A stretch of DNA of 64,000 nt from JAIVJG01 sp964236735 (GCA_964236735.1 CAXSFM010000021.1:12864-76863), one strand, 5' to 3'; shown: positions 1 through 7,969, numbered from the stretch's first letter. Numbers and translations: made by a program. The notes: generated by a model not told the origin, from the letters alone.

Positions 1-1
1 G

Positions 2-244
2 TTGCGAAATCGCCCTGACTTGATTTTGATGGATATAGACATGCCCGTCCTCGACGGTTTATCAGCGACAAAACGCCTGCGCGACACAGAAGAGTTGCGA
101 CACATTCCCGTCATCGTCGTGACCGCCAACGCGCCGGAAAAATGTCGCACCGAAGTTTTCGCCGCCGGGTGCAACGAATTCCTCTCCAAGCCGATTAACT
201 TCGGCGTCCTCGACCGCTTGATGCAAAATCTGTTGACCGCCTGA
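2..244 (+). CDS. Response regulator receiver domain, 5'-truncated by the window edge
   Basis: The frame is open to the left edge, so only the last 80 residues are visible and the true start lies outside. They form the second half of a CheY-like receiver: the phospho-acceptor Asp lies in LILMDIDMP (visible residue 11), followed by the conserved Thr in VVTA and the Lys in LSKP. The stop follows directly after the last receiver helix. The protein is therefore either a stand-alone receiver or the C-terminal receiver of a hybrid kinase or larger regulator; the sequence here cannot decide which. Signalling partner and output are unknown. Confidence 0.85.
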   Translation: MRNRPDLILMDIDMPVLDGLSATKRLRDTEELRHIPVIVVTANAPEKCRTEVFAAGCNEFLSKPINFGVLDRLMQNLLTA

Positions 245-421
245 TTTAACGAGCGCGCTGTCGCACAAGCGCGGTATCGTACAGACCGGATTTTGATTGT
301 CGGGTTAATTTCCGGCAGTAACTTTGAAAATCTAAGCTTCGACATCGGGATCGGACTAACGATCTTCTCCTTGTGCCGTTCGCTGTGTTTTCACACGCGA
401 CGCAAATAAGGGGAATCCTCG

Positions 422-1165
422 ATGTCCACCACGACAGAACAAAATCAGTCCGCCGCCAACTGGATACTCACCGCGCTGCCTCCCGATGACTACGAGCGCC
501 TGGCTCATCATCTGGAACCGGTTAAACTGCCTTTCGCGCGCACTATCTACGCGCCGAACGAAGTTATCAAGCACGTCTATTTCCCGACCACAGCCATGGT
601 TTCCGTCGTCGCCAACACGCAGGACGGCTTGAGTGTGGAGATCGGCGTCGTCGGGCGTGAAGGGATGACGGGCACGTCCTCTTTAATCGGAGACGAAGGC
701 ACGAGTCCCACGGAAAGCATGGCGCAACTCGGAGGCGACGGGTTGAGAATGCCGGCGGAGGTGGCGCGTGAGGAATTCACACGCGGCGGTGCGTTCCAGA
801 ATTTGCTGCTTCGCTACATGCAGGCCTTGAGCGTGCAGGTCGGCAGATCGGCGGCCTGCAATCGCCTGCACACGGTTGAAGAGAGGCTCGCGCGCTGGCT
901 GCTGATGACGCACGACCGCGCGACCTCCGACGTGTTAGCCCTAACGCAGGAATTCATCGCCATGATGCTCGGCTGCCGTCGCGCTGGCGTCACGTCCGCC
1001 GCCATCACGTTGCAGGGCGACGGCCTCATCCGCTACGCGCGCGGCAATATCACGATTCTGGATCGCGAGGGTCTGGAGAATTTCACCTGCGAATGTTACG
1101 GCGTTGTGCGCGCCGAGTATGACCGTTTATTAAAACAAAAATTCTCAACTCGCGGCTCAAATTAA
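422..1165 (+). CDS. Crp/Fnr family transcriptional regulator
   Basis: This 247-residue protein has the Crp/Fnr layout. An N-terminal cyclic-nucleotide-binding-like beta-barrel spans about residues 25-140 and includes GVVGREGMTG. A dimerisation helix and a C-terminal helix-turn-helix domain (about 155-230) follow; the recognition region contains LALTQEFIAMMLGCRRAGVT. There is no FNR-type cysteine cluster, so the effector is not predicted. The ATG is preceded at a normal distance by AAGGGGA, which supports this start. It is a single gene with a 358-base gap downstream. Such variants with a degenerate effector domain are common in soil acidobacteria and proteobacteria; the target genes cannot be read from this window. 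Confidence 0.9.
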   Translation: MSTTTEQNQSAANWILTALPPDDYERLAHHLEPVKLPFARTIYAPNEVIKHVYFPTTAMVSVVANTQDGLSVEIGVVGREGMTGTSSLIGDEGTSPTESMAQLGGDGLRMPAEVAREEFTRGGAFQNLLLRYMQALSVQVGRSAACNRLHTVEERLARWLLMTHDRATSDVLALTQEFIAMMLGCRRAGVTSAAITLQGDGLIRYARGNITILDREGLENFTCECYGVVRAEYDRLLKQKFSTRGSN

Positions 1166-1523
1166 GCACGAAAACGTACTGACAAAGCACATCCCTCTCG
1201 CGCTATCATCGTTTCAGTCAATCCCAACACATCTGGCTCGCAGAAGCTCTGCTGTTGGAGCCGCCAAAGCAATTCCAATAGACAGGTGGATTGACTGGAA
1301 CGAACACAGGGGGGAGAAGGGCGGGGCACGGTGAAAGCCGGCCCCGCCCTTCGCTATTCATGCCTGCCGCCTGCCTCCGGCGCGCAACCTTGCCGCTCAT
1401 CCGCTCATCAATTACACTGCCGTCAATCTGCCGCACAGGCAGCCGAATCGTCTGCCGCGCTCGATCCGCCAGAGGCCGAAACGAGTTGTCCTTTAGCCGC
1501 GTTCACCAAGAGGAATCAGTTCC
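1166..1523. other. Intergenic region with a strong GC-rich hairpin
   Basis: No credible gene is seen in this 358-base gap between the Crp/Fnr gene and the S41 protease gene. Its main feature is a perfect 11-bp inverted repeat (AAGGGCGGGGC at 1317-1327 and its complement at 1341-1351) around a 13-base loop. No T-run follows the stem, so it is not a classical intrinsic terminator. It lies about 150 bases after the regulator's stop codon and may mark the 3' end of that transcript or belong to the leader of the protease gene. Overlapping GC-rich open frames lack ribosome sites and recognisable protein features. Confidence 0.5.
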
Positions 1524-3299
1524 GTGAAACAGAGATTGAAGACTACTACTGCGCTCACGTCACCGGCGGCGGCTCTGCTCTTGCTCGCGCTCCTGCTGCC
1601 CGTCCTCGTTCTCGCGCAACAGACACAGACGCCCGCACGACGCGGCGAGCTTGGACGCGGCGCATCCCCTAACACAACGAAACCGGCGAGCCGCACCAAC
1701 ACCAACGCGCGCCGCTCCAAACCCGATGCGACCGCCGTCGGCATCGAGGGCGACGTGGCCGAGGCGTTGACGGTCATTCAGGAAAACTACGTTGACGGCG
1801 GCAAGCTCGACTACAACAACGCCTTCAAGTCTTCGATCATCGGCATGTTGCGGACGCTCGACCCGCACTCGAATTATTACGACGCGAAAGAATACGAAGA
1901 GCAGAGAACCGACTGGCGCTCGGAGTATTACGGTATCGGCGCGACCATCGGCGACCGCAAGATGGGCGAGCGCGCGGACACCTACGTCCTCGCCACATTC
2001 GAGGATACGCCGGCCGCGCGCGCGAGGCTGCGCTTTGGCGACCGCATCGTCGAGATTGACGGCCAGAGCGTGCAAGGGAAAACTTCGAGCGACGTGCGCG
2101 ATCATCTGCGCGGCGCACAAGGCACCATCGTTAAGGTGACGGTCGAGCGCGCCGCCAACGGGCACAGAGAGACGTTGGAAATTACGCGCGACGCCGTCTC
2201 GCAACCGACCGTGCCCGATTATTATTTCCTGCGTCCCGGCGTCGGATACATAGACCTGACGCACGGCTTCAACTACACGACCGCCGAAGAGTTCACTAAC
2301 GCGCTCGAAGATTTGCGCGTGCATGAAGCGACTTCTTACGTCGTTGACCTGCGCGGCAACGGCGGCGGCATCGTAGATCAAGCCGTGCGTGTGGCCGAGA
2401 GTTTTCTCTCCAACGGCCAGACTATCCTGACGCAGAAAGGCCGCAACACACGCACGCAGGAGCGCGAGTACAGGTCTGAGAATAACGCGCCGGATAATTC
2501 GCCACTCGCCATCCTCGTCAACGGCGGCACGGCTTCGGCTTCGGAAATCGTCGCCGGCGCGCTACAGGATCACGACCGCGCGCTCATCATCGGCGAGACG
2601 ACGTTCGGCAAAGGTCTCGTCCAGAGCATCATGCCGCTCGACTACGGCGCGGCGCTGACGCTCACCACCTCGAAGTATTATACGCCGTCCGGTCGTCTCA
2701 TCCAGCGCGATTACTCGAAGACGAGCTACTACGATTACATCTACAAGGGCGGCTTCGGCGCGACGCAATCGTCAGAGACGGCGACTCCGCAAGGCCCCGC
2801 CAGCCACACCGATACGGGGCGCGCGATTTACGGCGGCGGCGGCATCACGCCCGATGAGCCGGTCAAGCCGCGCACTCTTTCGCTCGCGCAGGTGCGCTTG
2901 ATTGACCCGATCTTTTTCTTCGCGCGCGAACTCGTCAACAATCGCATCGCGGGATTCGAGGATTACAAAATTCAGCGCGCGGCGGATTTCGCACATAATC
3001 TTTCGACGAGTGACTACATCGTCAATGACCGCCTCTTCAATGCCTTCAAAGAATTTGCCGCTGCGAAGGGCGACGCCTTCAAGTTGACGGACGCGCAACT
3101 CGAACATCAGCGCGAGTTCATCAAGCGACAGTTGCGCTACGACATCGCGACCGCCGCCTACGGCACGGTCAAAGCGACACAGGCGCTGATCGCCAACGAC
3201 CCGCAGGTCTTGAGGTCTATCGAGATTCTCCCCCGCGCGCGCGAACTCGCCGCTGCCGCATCGCGCGGTCGCAATCCGCCGCAGAAATCATTCGAGTAA
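1524..3299 (+). CDS. S41 family C-terminal processing peptidase (CtpA/Prc-like)
   Basis: This 591-residue serine peptidase should be exported; a signal peptide or anchor with a long hydrophobic stretch covers residues 13-31. A PDZ domain lies around residues 125-225 and the S41 catalytic domain around 235-440. The Ser-Lys dyad is visible: Ser338 in GGTASASE and Lys363 in TTFGKG, 25 residues apart as in CtpA. The family cleaves misfolded or precursor proteins from the C-terminus in the cell envelope. About 150 residues after the catalytic domain are helical and of unclear role. The start is GTG with AGAGGAA eight bases upstream. It is a single gene, closed by a strong terminator at 3325-3359. 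Confidence 0.93.
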   Translation: MKQRLKTTTALTSPAAALLLLALLLPVLVLAQQTQTPARRGELGRGASPNTTKPASRTNTNARRSKPDATAVGIEGDVAEALTVIQENYVDGGKLDYNNAFKSSIIGMLRTLDPHSNYYDAKEYEEQRTDWRSEYYGIGATIGDRKMGERADTYVLATFEDTPAARARLRFGDRIVEIDGQSVQGKTSSDVRDHLRGAQGTIVKVTVERAANGHRETLEITRDAVSQPTVPDYYFLRPGVGYIDLTHGFNYTTAEEFTNALEDLRVHEATSYVVDLRGNGGGIVDQAVRVAESFLSNGQTILTQKGRNTRTQEREYRSENNAPDNSPLAILVNGGTASASEIVAGALQDHDRALIIGETTFGKGLVQSIMPLDYGAALTLTTSKYYTPSGRLIQRDYSKTSYYDYIYKGGFGATQSSETATPQGPASHTDTGRAIYGGGGITPDEPVKPRTLSLAQVRLIDPIFFFARELVNNRIAGFEDYKIQRAADFAHNLSTSDYIVNDRLFNAFKEFAAAKGDAFKLTDAQLEHQREFIKRQLRYDIATAAYGTVKATQALIANDPQVLRSIEILPRARELAAAASRGRNPPQKSFE

Positions 3300-3324
3300 A
3301 CATCTGCTCGCTGTTATCAATAAC

Positions 3325-3359
3325 AAAGGGTCGCTCGCATCTCGCGTGAGCGACCCTTT
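3325..3359 (+). terminator. Intrinsic terminator-like hairpin after the S41 protease gene
   Basis: A perfect 12-bp stem (AAAGGGTCGCTC and its complement) closes an 11-base loop about 25 bases after the protease stop codon. A-rich and T-rich ends flank the stem, so it could also stop transcription coming from the opposite strand. Confidence 0.8.
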
Positions 3360-3403
3360 GCCGTTCGATGTGAAGCTTCTTTCAAAGACAAGACGCGCAG
3401 TCG

Positions 3404-3847
3404 TCAAGCCTGATACGCCAGCCCGCGCTCATCGCGCCTGCGCCAGACGGCAAGCAACGCTCCCATTCCCAGCAGTCCGACGAGGTGATAACCGCTGCTG
3501 ATGAGATAAAGTCCGAGCGGTCTCATTTCAAAGAGGACGGTTTCCAGATTGCTCGTGGCGATGAAACCGAGCCACAGCCAGAAGCCGGTCTGCATTCCAT
3601 CCGAGATCGTTTCCGCGCCGATGTATCTGACGAAGTGCGCCAGCACGTAAGCGAGGATGAGCGAGTTGAGCAAGGCAATCGCGTGTTCCTTATTTGCGCC
3701 GCTGGCCTGCATCGCCGTCAATTGCTCAGGCGTCAGGCGCATCAGCGTGATGAAGCGATTGGCGAACAGCAGAGGCGAGTACCACAACGCTCCGAGCAGC
3801 CAGTAAGCGAGTGCGGACACGCCGACCGCCGTGTAGTTGATTCTCAT
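3404..3847 (-). CDS. DUF1761 family integral membrane protein
   Basis: This 147-residue protein has four predicted membrane segments (about residues 7-27, 60-80, 87-105 and 115-135) and matches the DUF1761 pattern: an N-terminal AYWLLGALWYSPLLF motif and a central SLILAYVLAHF helix. The family's function is unknown. Its start overlaps the stop of the upstream 65-residue gene by four bases (ATGA type), so the two are probably translationally coupled. The stop lies close to the terminator at 3325-3359, which probably ends this minus-strand unit as well. Confidence 0.85.
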   Translation of the reverse strand: MRINYTAVGVSALAYWLLGALWYSPLLFANRFITLMRLTPEQLTAMQASGANKEHAIALLNSLILAYVLAHFVRYIGAETISDGMQTGFWLWLGFIATSNLETVLFEMRPLGLYLISSGYHLVGLLGMGALLAVWRRRDERGLAYQA

Positions 3848-4041
3848 CTCGTTAATTCTCCTTCCAATTTCCGTTTGAGTTCGCCTGTCGCGCGCGCCAC
3901 AAAAATTTCTGTTGCGTGCCCGGATTCACAGACTCGCGCGTGCGGGCGGGTCGTCGCGGCATAGCCGCTGATGACCGAGACGGCCAGGATGGCGGCGAAC
4001 ACGAACAGCATGAAGAGAACGAGGGAGAGACGAATTTTCAT
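3844..4041 (-). CDS. Small hypothetical protein with an N-terminal signal/anchor helix
   Basis: This 65-residue frame starts with MKIRLSLVLFMLFVFAAI, a good signal peptide or membrane anchor, followed by about 35 polar residues without a recognised domain. AAAGGAG stands 7-8 bases before the ATG, a better ribosome site than most genes here have. The stop codon overlaps the start of the DUF1761 gene. Signal, ribosome site and coupling argue for a real gene. The soluble part shows no family features, and no function is proposed. Confidence 0.55.
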   Translation of the reverse strand: MKIRLSLVLFMLFVFAAILAVSVISGYAATTRPHARVCESGHATEIFVARATGELKRKLEGELTR

Positions 4042-4130
4042 CTCGATGCTCCTTTATAAATTGAGGCAGATCGCGCTGCCCCGCAGTGCATGAAAGTGGC
4101 GAGGTGGATGTCGTGCGAGAGCCGTCGCGA

Positions 4131-4544
4131 CTAACCGCACTCCTGAGTTTTCGGTGCGGCTGAGAACGTGATGAGTGAGATCGTCGCGCCGGTCGGGTCT
4201 GTGATCATGCTGAAGCGACCGACGTTGGGAATGTCATGCGGCGGCACGCAGATTTTCCCGCCAAGTTCTTCAACGCGACGCGCGGAAGCGTCAACATCGT
4301 CAACGGCGACGTAAGGCGTCCAGTGTGAGGGAATGCCACCGAACTCCGCCCCCATTTTGAAGATACCGCCGACTGAACGCCCGCCGACAGCGATCTCGTT
4401 GTAAACCATCGGGGCAGCAGGGTCGCCCTCTTTGACCGTCCAGCCGAGGAGTTCTTTGTAAAATTTAATCGCGCTGTCCGAATCGGTCGTGCCGAGTTCG
4501 TTCCAGCAAAAACTGCCGTGCGTGTAAGTCCTTTGATCGCTCAT
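4131..4544 (-). CDS. VOC family protein (glyoxalase/bleomycin-resistance fold)
   Basis: The protein has 137 residues when started at the ATG preceded by AAAGGAG; a frame extending 17 codons further upstream lacks such a site. It has two beta-alpha-beta-beta-beta modules: the first contains FCWNELGTTD and the FYKELLGW helix, the second ends in ITDPTGATISLI. It resembles the group often annotated as 27-kDa antigen Cfp30B-like or hydroxylase-type VOC proteins. Such proteins bind a metal and small substrates; the substrate here cannot be inferred. It appears to be transcribed alone. Confidence 0.85.
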   Translation of the reverse strand: MSDQRTYTHGSFCWNELGTTDSDSAIKFYKELLGWTVKEGDPAAPMVYNEIAVGGRSVGGIFKMGAEFGGIPSHWTPYVAVDDVDASARRVEELGGKICVPPHDIPNVGRFSMITDPTGATISLITFSAAPKTQECG

Positions 4545-4628
4545 CGCATTTTTCTCCTTTGTGAATCGAGCTTGTATGTGTTCTCGAAAGAACACGAGTC
4601 GCGAGGTTTGCGTTATCGAAAAAAGAAA

Positions 4629-4662
4629 AAGGTGAGCTTTCTGGCAATCGAAAACTCACCTT
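4629..4662 (-). terminator. Intrinsic terminator of the Rad52 operon
   Basis: On the minus strand, AAGGTGAG pairs with CTCACCTT across an 18-base loop and is followed by a T-rich run (TTTTCTTTTTT). It lies about 70 bases after the stop of the last gene of the SWIM-Rad52 operon and is the natural end of that transcript. Confidence 0.75.
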
Positions 4663-4734
4663 TCAAACCCACCCCTTGCTCGTTCTGTTTACTGCGAGGA
4701 CTTAGTTGGTTCCCTGTGTTAATTCGTTCGGCTC

Positions 4735-5277
4735 TTAATGTGTGGCGAGCCATTCGCTGAAAATTTGCGCTTCCTCCGTCTTGCCGCTCCAACGCGCGCG
4801 GTTCTTGCCGGTCAAAGCCATAACCATCGCCTGATGCTGCCCGGCGCGGTCGCCGAGCCGCTCGAAGTAGTTGAAGAGGCGGTCAATCTTCTGCACGCTC
4901 TCTCGCGCCGCCTCAGTTGATTTGAACGACAGCACGTTGCGGAAGAAGCGCGAATAGACGTTCTGCTCCTTGGCTGTCGTCGTGTAGAGATCGAAGTAGC
5001 CGCTGATCAGTCCCGCGCCCTGCAACACCTGCGCGACGTAGGACGGGCGAGCCTTCACGCGCCGCACGATGTCGGCGACATCTCTCGTGCCCGTCGCATA
5101 GAGCGAAAGAATTTGCTCCTTCTTCGAGTGATGCTCGCTCGCTTCATCCGTCGCCGTCTGGTCATTAGTCACAGACTCAACTGCGACGGTCACGTTCGTC
5201 TCGCGCGGCTCGTCGGCATACTCCAACTCGAACCGCAGCGGCTGCGAAGTTTCCTGTAACAATTCTTCTGTCGTCAT
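4735..5277 (-). CDS. Hypothetical protein with central helix-turn-helix-like segment, in the Rad52 operon
   Basis: This 180-residue protein matches no family I recognise. The first 50 residues are acidic and low in complexity. Residues 51-92 (from SKKEQILSLYATG to VAQVLQGAGLI) look like a winged-helix or helix-turn-helix unit. The remainder is mostly helical, with many aromatic and charged residues (NVYSRFFRNVLSF, RLFNYFERLG). A strong AAGGAGG precedes the ATG. The gene lies 26 bases after the SWIM-Rad52 gene and is the last in its operon, so a role in DNA binding or recombination alongside the annealing protein is a reasonable inference from position only. Confidence 0.75.
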   Translation of the reverse strand: MTTEELLQETSQPLRFELEYADEPRETNVTVAVESVTNDQTATDEASEHHSKKEQILSLYATGTRDVADIVRRVKARPSYVAQVLQGAGLISGYFDLYTTTAKEQNVYSRFFRNVLSFKSTEAARESVQKIDRLFNYFERLGDRAGQHQAMVMALTGKNRARWSGKTEEAQIFSEWLATH

Positions 5278-5303
5278 CTTTCCCTTACCTCCTTGAAAGA
5301 GTC

Positions 5304-6635
5304 TTAGCTGGCGCGGCGCATTTCGTTCGCGCCGCCTTCCGCGTGCGCCTTCTTGAGATGGTCAATGAAGGTGGACGCGGCGCGCTTCGACAATTCCTCC
5401 GTGCGGCAGCGCAACACGGCCTGGCATTCCTCTTCAACCTCGACGCCGGCCTCGCGTGCGAGCGCGCGGATCATGCCGAGCTGCTTCGGCGTGACGAGGT
5501 CGGCCATGCTCTTGGCGAGCGGGTCGCGCGGAAAGTCGCCCGCCTGCGGGCCTGCGCCGTTCGACTCGATGACTTCCGACTCGCGCTGGTACAAGTCGCG
5601 CGCGATGCCGAACTTGATGGCGGCGCGCTTCAAGGCGTCGTGCTCGGCCTTCTTGATGCCGGTCTCGTTGTCGGCTGTGCCCGTCCCGACGCCCTCGCGC
5701 GTCACACCGTCAATCGTAATCGCGGCGGTGACGGCCACCATGTCGCCGATCTGGACGATGCCGCGAACCGAGTGCGACCACGTTGGCGCGACGCGGTCGA
5801 GTATGTCCGCGACGGTGTGCCATTCGATGTACTCGACGAGATGCTTCTGGCCGTTGCGGTCTGTCCAGCCTTCGCGCGTCTTGACGAGGCGCGATTCGAC
5901 CGGCTGCTTCAGCACGCGCAGCGTGTTCGTGAAAGCGAGCGGCACGACGGACGCGCTCGTCTGTTGCGCGGCATACTCGTCAGCCGTGATGAAATCCTGT
6001 TCCTGTTCAATGTCCTGAACCTGTGCGTTCGATTGATTCCTGTTCATGTCATGCTCCTGTTCGTTGATGTGTTTCGCGAGCGAACGTGTTGGAGTCGGCG
6101 CGTCGTCAGAAACTTCTTCCTGTTCTTCCGCGTGCGTCTCCGGCTGTTCGTTCTGCTCCCGTGCGAAGCGCGGCGTTTTGCGCGTGGCGAACACTTTCGC
6201 GTGCGCCTCAACTTCAGCCTCTGCGCCGTGCTTCTCGGATGCGTCCTGTTGTTTCGTGTTGAGCGTTTCATCAACTGCCGGCGTCGGCAGCGTCGCCGCG
6301 ACAACGGGCTGCGATTGTGCAGTCGTCGCGGACTTGTCTGTCGTCGGCTGCTTCGTGACAGCCTCCGAACTCTTGTTCAAGAGCGAATGCTTGACGGCGA
6401 GAATGTGTTCGCAGCGAAACTTGGTGTCCGTCGCTTGCTGCTCCTCAAATTCGAGACAGGAACAGCGCACCTTGCCCGACTCGTCGCGCCACACTTCGTA
6501 GCTCGAACGCCGCCCGCGCAAAGAAGGAGTCGTGACGCGGAAACGGTCGCCCTCGCGGTTGACCAGGCCCATCGCGGCGATACCTTGCGCGCGCTTGTCA
6601 CGCATGATTATTTTCTTGTCGAGAACTGCTGCCAT
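5304..6635 (-). CDS. Rad52/Rad22-like single-strand annealing protein with N-terminal SWIM zinc finger
   Basis: This 443-residue protein has three parts. Residues 45-85 form a SWIM zinc finger with Cys58, Cys60, Cys75 and His77 (CxC-x14-CxH). Residues 90-235 are a low-complexity Glu/Thr/Gln linker. Residues about 245-355 match the Rad52/Rad22 annealing family, with WHTVADILDRVAPTWSH, ITIDGVTREGVG and the helix KKAEHDALKRAAIKFGI. The C-terminal 60 residues (TPKQLGMIRALAREAG onward) are a helical tail also seen on bacterial and phage Rad52-like proteins. Family members anneal complementary single strands for recombination or repair. The start is the ATG ten bases after GGAGG; an in-frame GTG three codons earlier lies too close to that site. 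It is the middle gene of a three-gene operon. Confidence 0.85.
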   Translation of the reverse strand: MAAVLDKKIIMRDKRAQGIAAMGLVNREGDRFRVTTPSLRGRRSSYEVWRDESGKVRCSCLEFEEQQATDTKFRCEHILAVKHSLLNKSSEAVTKQPTTDKSATTAQSQPVVAATLPTPAVDETLNTKQQDASEKHGAEAEVEAHAKVFATRKTPRFAREQNEQPETHAEEQEEVSDDAPTPTRSLAKHINEQEHDMNRNQSNAQVQDIEQEQDFITADEYAAQQTSASVVPLAFTNTLRVLKQPVESRLVKTREGWTDRNGQKHLVEYIEWHTVADILDRVAPTWSHSVRGIVQIGDMVAVTAAITIDGVTREGVGTGTADNETGIKKAEHDALKRAAIKFGIARDLYQRESEVIESNGAGPQAGDFPRDPLAKSMADLVTPKQLGMIRALAREAGVEVEEECQAVLRCRTEELSKRAASTFIDHLKKAHAEGGANEMRRAS

Positions 6636-6673
6636 TGTCTTCACACCTCCGTCAAACTTCTCAAAAACTTCTC

Positions 6674-6871
6674 TTATGCCGCGCGCTCGGCGGGCATTTC
6701 CCTCAACTGCTCTACGGCCTTCGGCTGCTGTTGCGCGTTGGCAAGAGCAGCGCGTTCCTGCAAGCGCCTCTCAAGATCAACGATGCGCGCTTCCATTTCT
6801 TCCACGCGCCGTCCCTGCCGGTAAACCGTCTTGAAGAGGCTGTCGAATGTCTCCCAGATATGCTCGCTCAT
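6674..6871 (-). CDS. Small coiled-coil protein, first gene of the Rad52 operon
   Basis: This 65-residue protein is almost entirely helical. Residues 8-45 (FKTVYRQGRRVEEMEARI and onward) have heptad spacing typical of a short coiled coil. There is no signal peptide or known domain. AAAGGAG lies 13 bases upstream of the ATG. The gene is the first reading frame after the palindrome-overlapped promoter at 6924-6970 and ends 38 bases before the SWIM-Rad52 gene, so it is probably co-transcribed. It may be a small partner or oligomerisation factor, which is only inferred from position. Confidence 0.6.
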   Translation of the reverse strand: MSEHIWETFDSLFKTVYRQGRRVEEMEARIVDLERRLQERAALANAQQQPKAVEQLREMPAERAA

Positions 6872-6923
6872 CTCGCTTCTTCGGCTCCTTTGTCACGACA
6901 GATACGGCCTGCTGAAAACCGCT

Positions 6924-6970
6924 CTGTTTCATACGTGAAACAGTGTACCACGGGTTTCTTTTTGTTGCAA
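6924..6970 (-). promoter_or_regulatory. Promoter of the Rad52 operon overlapped by an operator-like palindrome
   Basis: On the minus strand, TTGCAA (6970-6965) and TACACT (6947-6942) are separated by exactly 17 bases, a good sigma-70-type arrangement. A perfect 8-bp inverted repeat, CTGTTTCA-N4-TGAAACAG (6924-6943), overlaps the last two bases of the -10 box and covers the expected start site. A repressor bound there would block transcription. The divergently encoded XRE regulator is the obvious candidate, which is inference. Confidence 0.65.
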
Positions 6971-6985
6971 GCATAAAACAAAGTC

Positions 6986-7014
6986 TTGCATCTGGGATTT
7001 TCCTGTGTTATGTT
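6986..7014 (+). promoter_or_regulatory. Candidate promoter of the XRE regulator gene
   Basis: TTGCAT (6986-6991) and TATGTT (7009-7014) are 17 bases apart. The expected start site near 7021 gives a leader of about 65 bases, which contains AAGGAGAG about eight bases before the ATG. The -10 box matches the consensus at four of six positions. Confidence 0.45.
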
Positions 7015-7084
7015 CTGGCTCGAACTGGTCGGCGCACCAGTCCGCCTGTGCGCGGAAACAAGCGCCCCGAAGGAGAGTGAAAAG

Positions 7085-7516
7085 ATGGCAGATAACACGA
7101 AAAGCTTAGTAAATACGATAGAATTGGGTCGCGCGATTCGCCGCAAACGCGAGGAGATGGGGTTGAGCCTGCGCGATGTCGCGGATGAAACAAAGGTCTC
7201 GGCCTCGACGCTCTCACGCATCGAAAACGGCACGGGCAAGCCCGACGCGGACAACATCGCGCGTCTCACGGACTGGCTCCATATGCCGATGGAGCGCGTC
7301 ATGGGCGCGCAACAACGCGACGGTGGCGATGCGGCGAAGGCCGTCGTTTATTTCCCGCACGAAGCCACGCCCGACATCGTCGAGGCGCACCTGCGCGCCG
7401 ACCGCAACCTCTCGCCGGAGACCGCCAAAGCCCTCTCCGAAGTCTTCCGCATCGCCTACGCGCAGTTCAGCGCGCCCGGCTCGGACACGCGCGGCACTCG
7501 CAACAAGCGCAAGTAG
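7085..7516 (+). CDS. XRE family helix-turn-helix transcriptional regulator
   Basis: The protein has 143 residues starting at the ATG that follows AAGGAGAG. Residues 11-70 are a Cro/C1-type HTH domain: RAIRRKREEMGLSLRDVADE, then the recognition helix in VSASTLSRIENG. The C-terminal half is helical and could dimerise; it has no catalytic or ligand-binding motif. It is divergent from the Rad52 operon, whose promoter carries a perfect palindrome, and an ImmA/IrrE-like gene lies 1.6 kb downstream. Regulators of this size and layout are often the targets of such proteases (ImmR, DdrO). Control of the Rad52 operon is a well-motivated inference, not shown. Confidence 0.85.
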   Translation: MADNTKSLVNTIELGRAIRRKREEMGLSLRDVADETKVSASTLSRIENGTGKPDADNIARLTDWLHMPMERVMGAQQRDGGDAAKAVVYFPHEATPDIVEAHLRADRNLSPETAKALSEVFRIAYAQFSAPGSDTRGTRNKRK

Positions 7517-7582
7517 GCGAAACGAGAGTTAGGCCACGGAAGATACGACGCTTTACTTGTACTCACAAATTAGGAGACAGAT

Positions 7583-7969
7583 ATGAAGAGAGTCACTGGC
7601 ATCGGCGGTATCTTCTTCAATTCGCCTGATCCCGTTGCGCTGAGAGCCTGGTACAAAGAGCATCTCGGATTCGACTTGCAGCAATGGGGCGGAGCCGCAT
7701 TTGAATGGGCTGCCCCTGAAGGCAAGCCCACAACCGGCAGCACCCTTTGGACTGTCAATGACACAACCAGCAACTCCTTTGCTCCAAGTACCGCGCCGTT
7801 TATGATCAACTATCGAGTTGCCGATCTTCTCGCGCTGGTCGAAGCGCTGAGGGCTGAGGGCTGCACTGTCCTCGACGTGATTAATGATTCAGAATATGGG
7901 AAGTTCGCCCATGTCATAGACCCAGATGGAAACAAGGTGGAACTCTGGGAGCCACAGGCCGGTGAATAG
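7583..7969 (+). CDS. VOC family protein
   Basis: This 128-residue protein has the vicinal-oxygen-chelate fold. The first module contains GIGGIFFNSPDPVALRAWY and the YKEHLGFD turn; the second ends with HVIDPDGNKVELWEP, where the conserved Glu of the family is visible. AGGAGA precedes the ATG at a proper distance. Substrate and chemistry are unknown; relatives include glyoxalases, dioxygenases and resistance proteins. It stands alone between the XRE gene and another VOC gene from a different branch of the superfamily. Confidence 0.85.
   Translation: MKRVTGIGGIFFNSPDPVALRAWYKEHLGFDLQQWGGAAFEWAAPEGKPTTGSTLWTVNDTTSNSFAPSTAPFMINYRVADLLALVEALRAEGCTVLDVINDSEYGKFAHVIDPDGNKVELWEPQAGE

Noticed and set aside
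5343..6824. Open frame of 493 codons on the plus strand opposite the SWIM-Rad52 gene
   Set aside because: It is the antisense of a clear protein family, rich in Arg/Leu/Val, with no ribosome site or domain. High GC content keeps antisense frames open.
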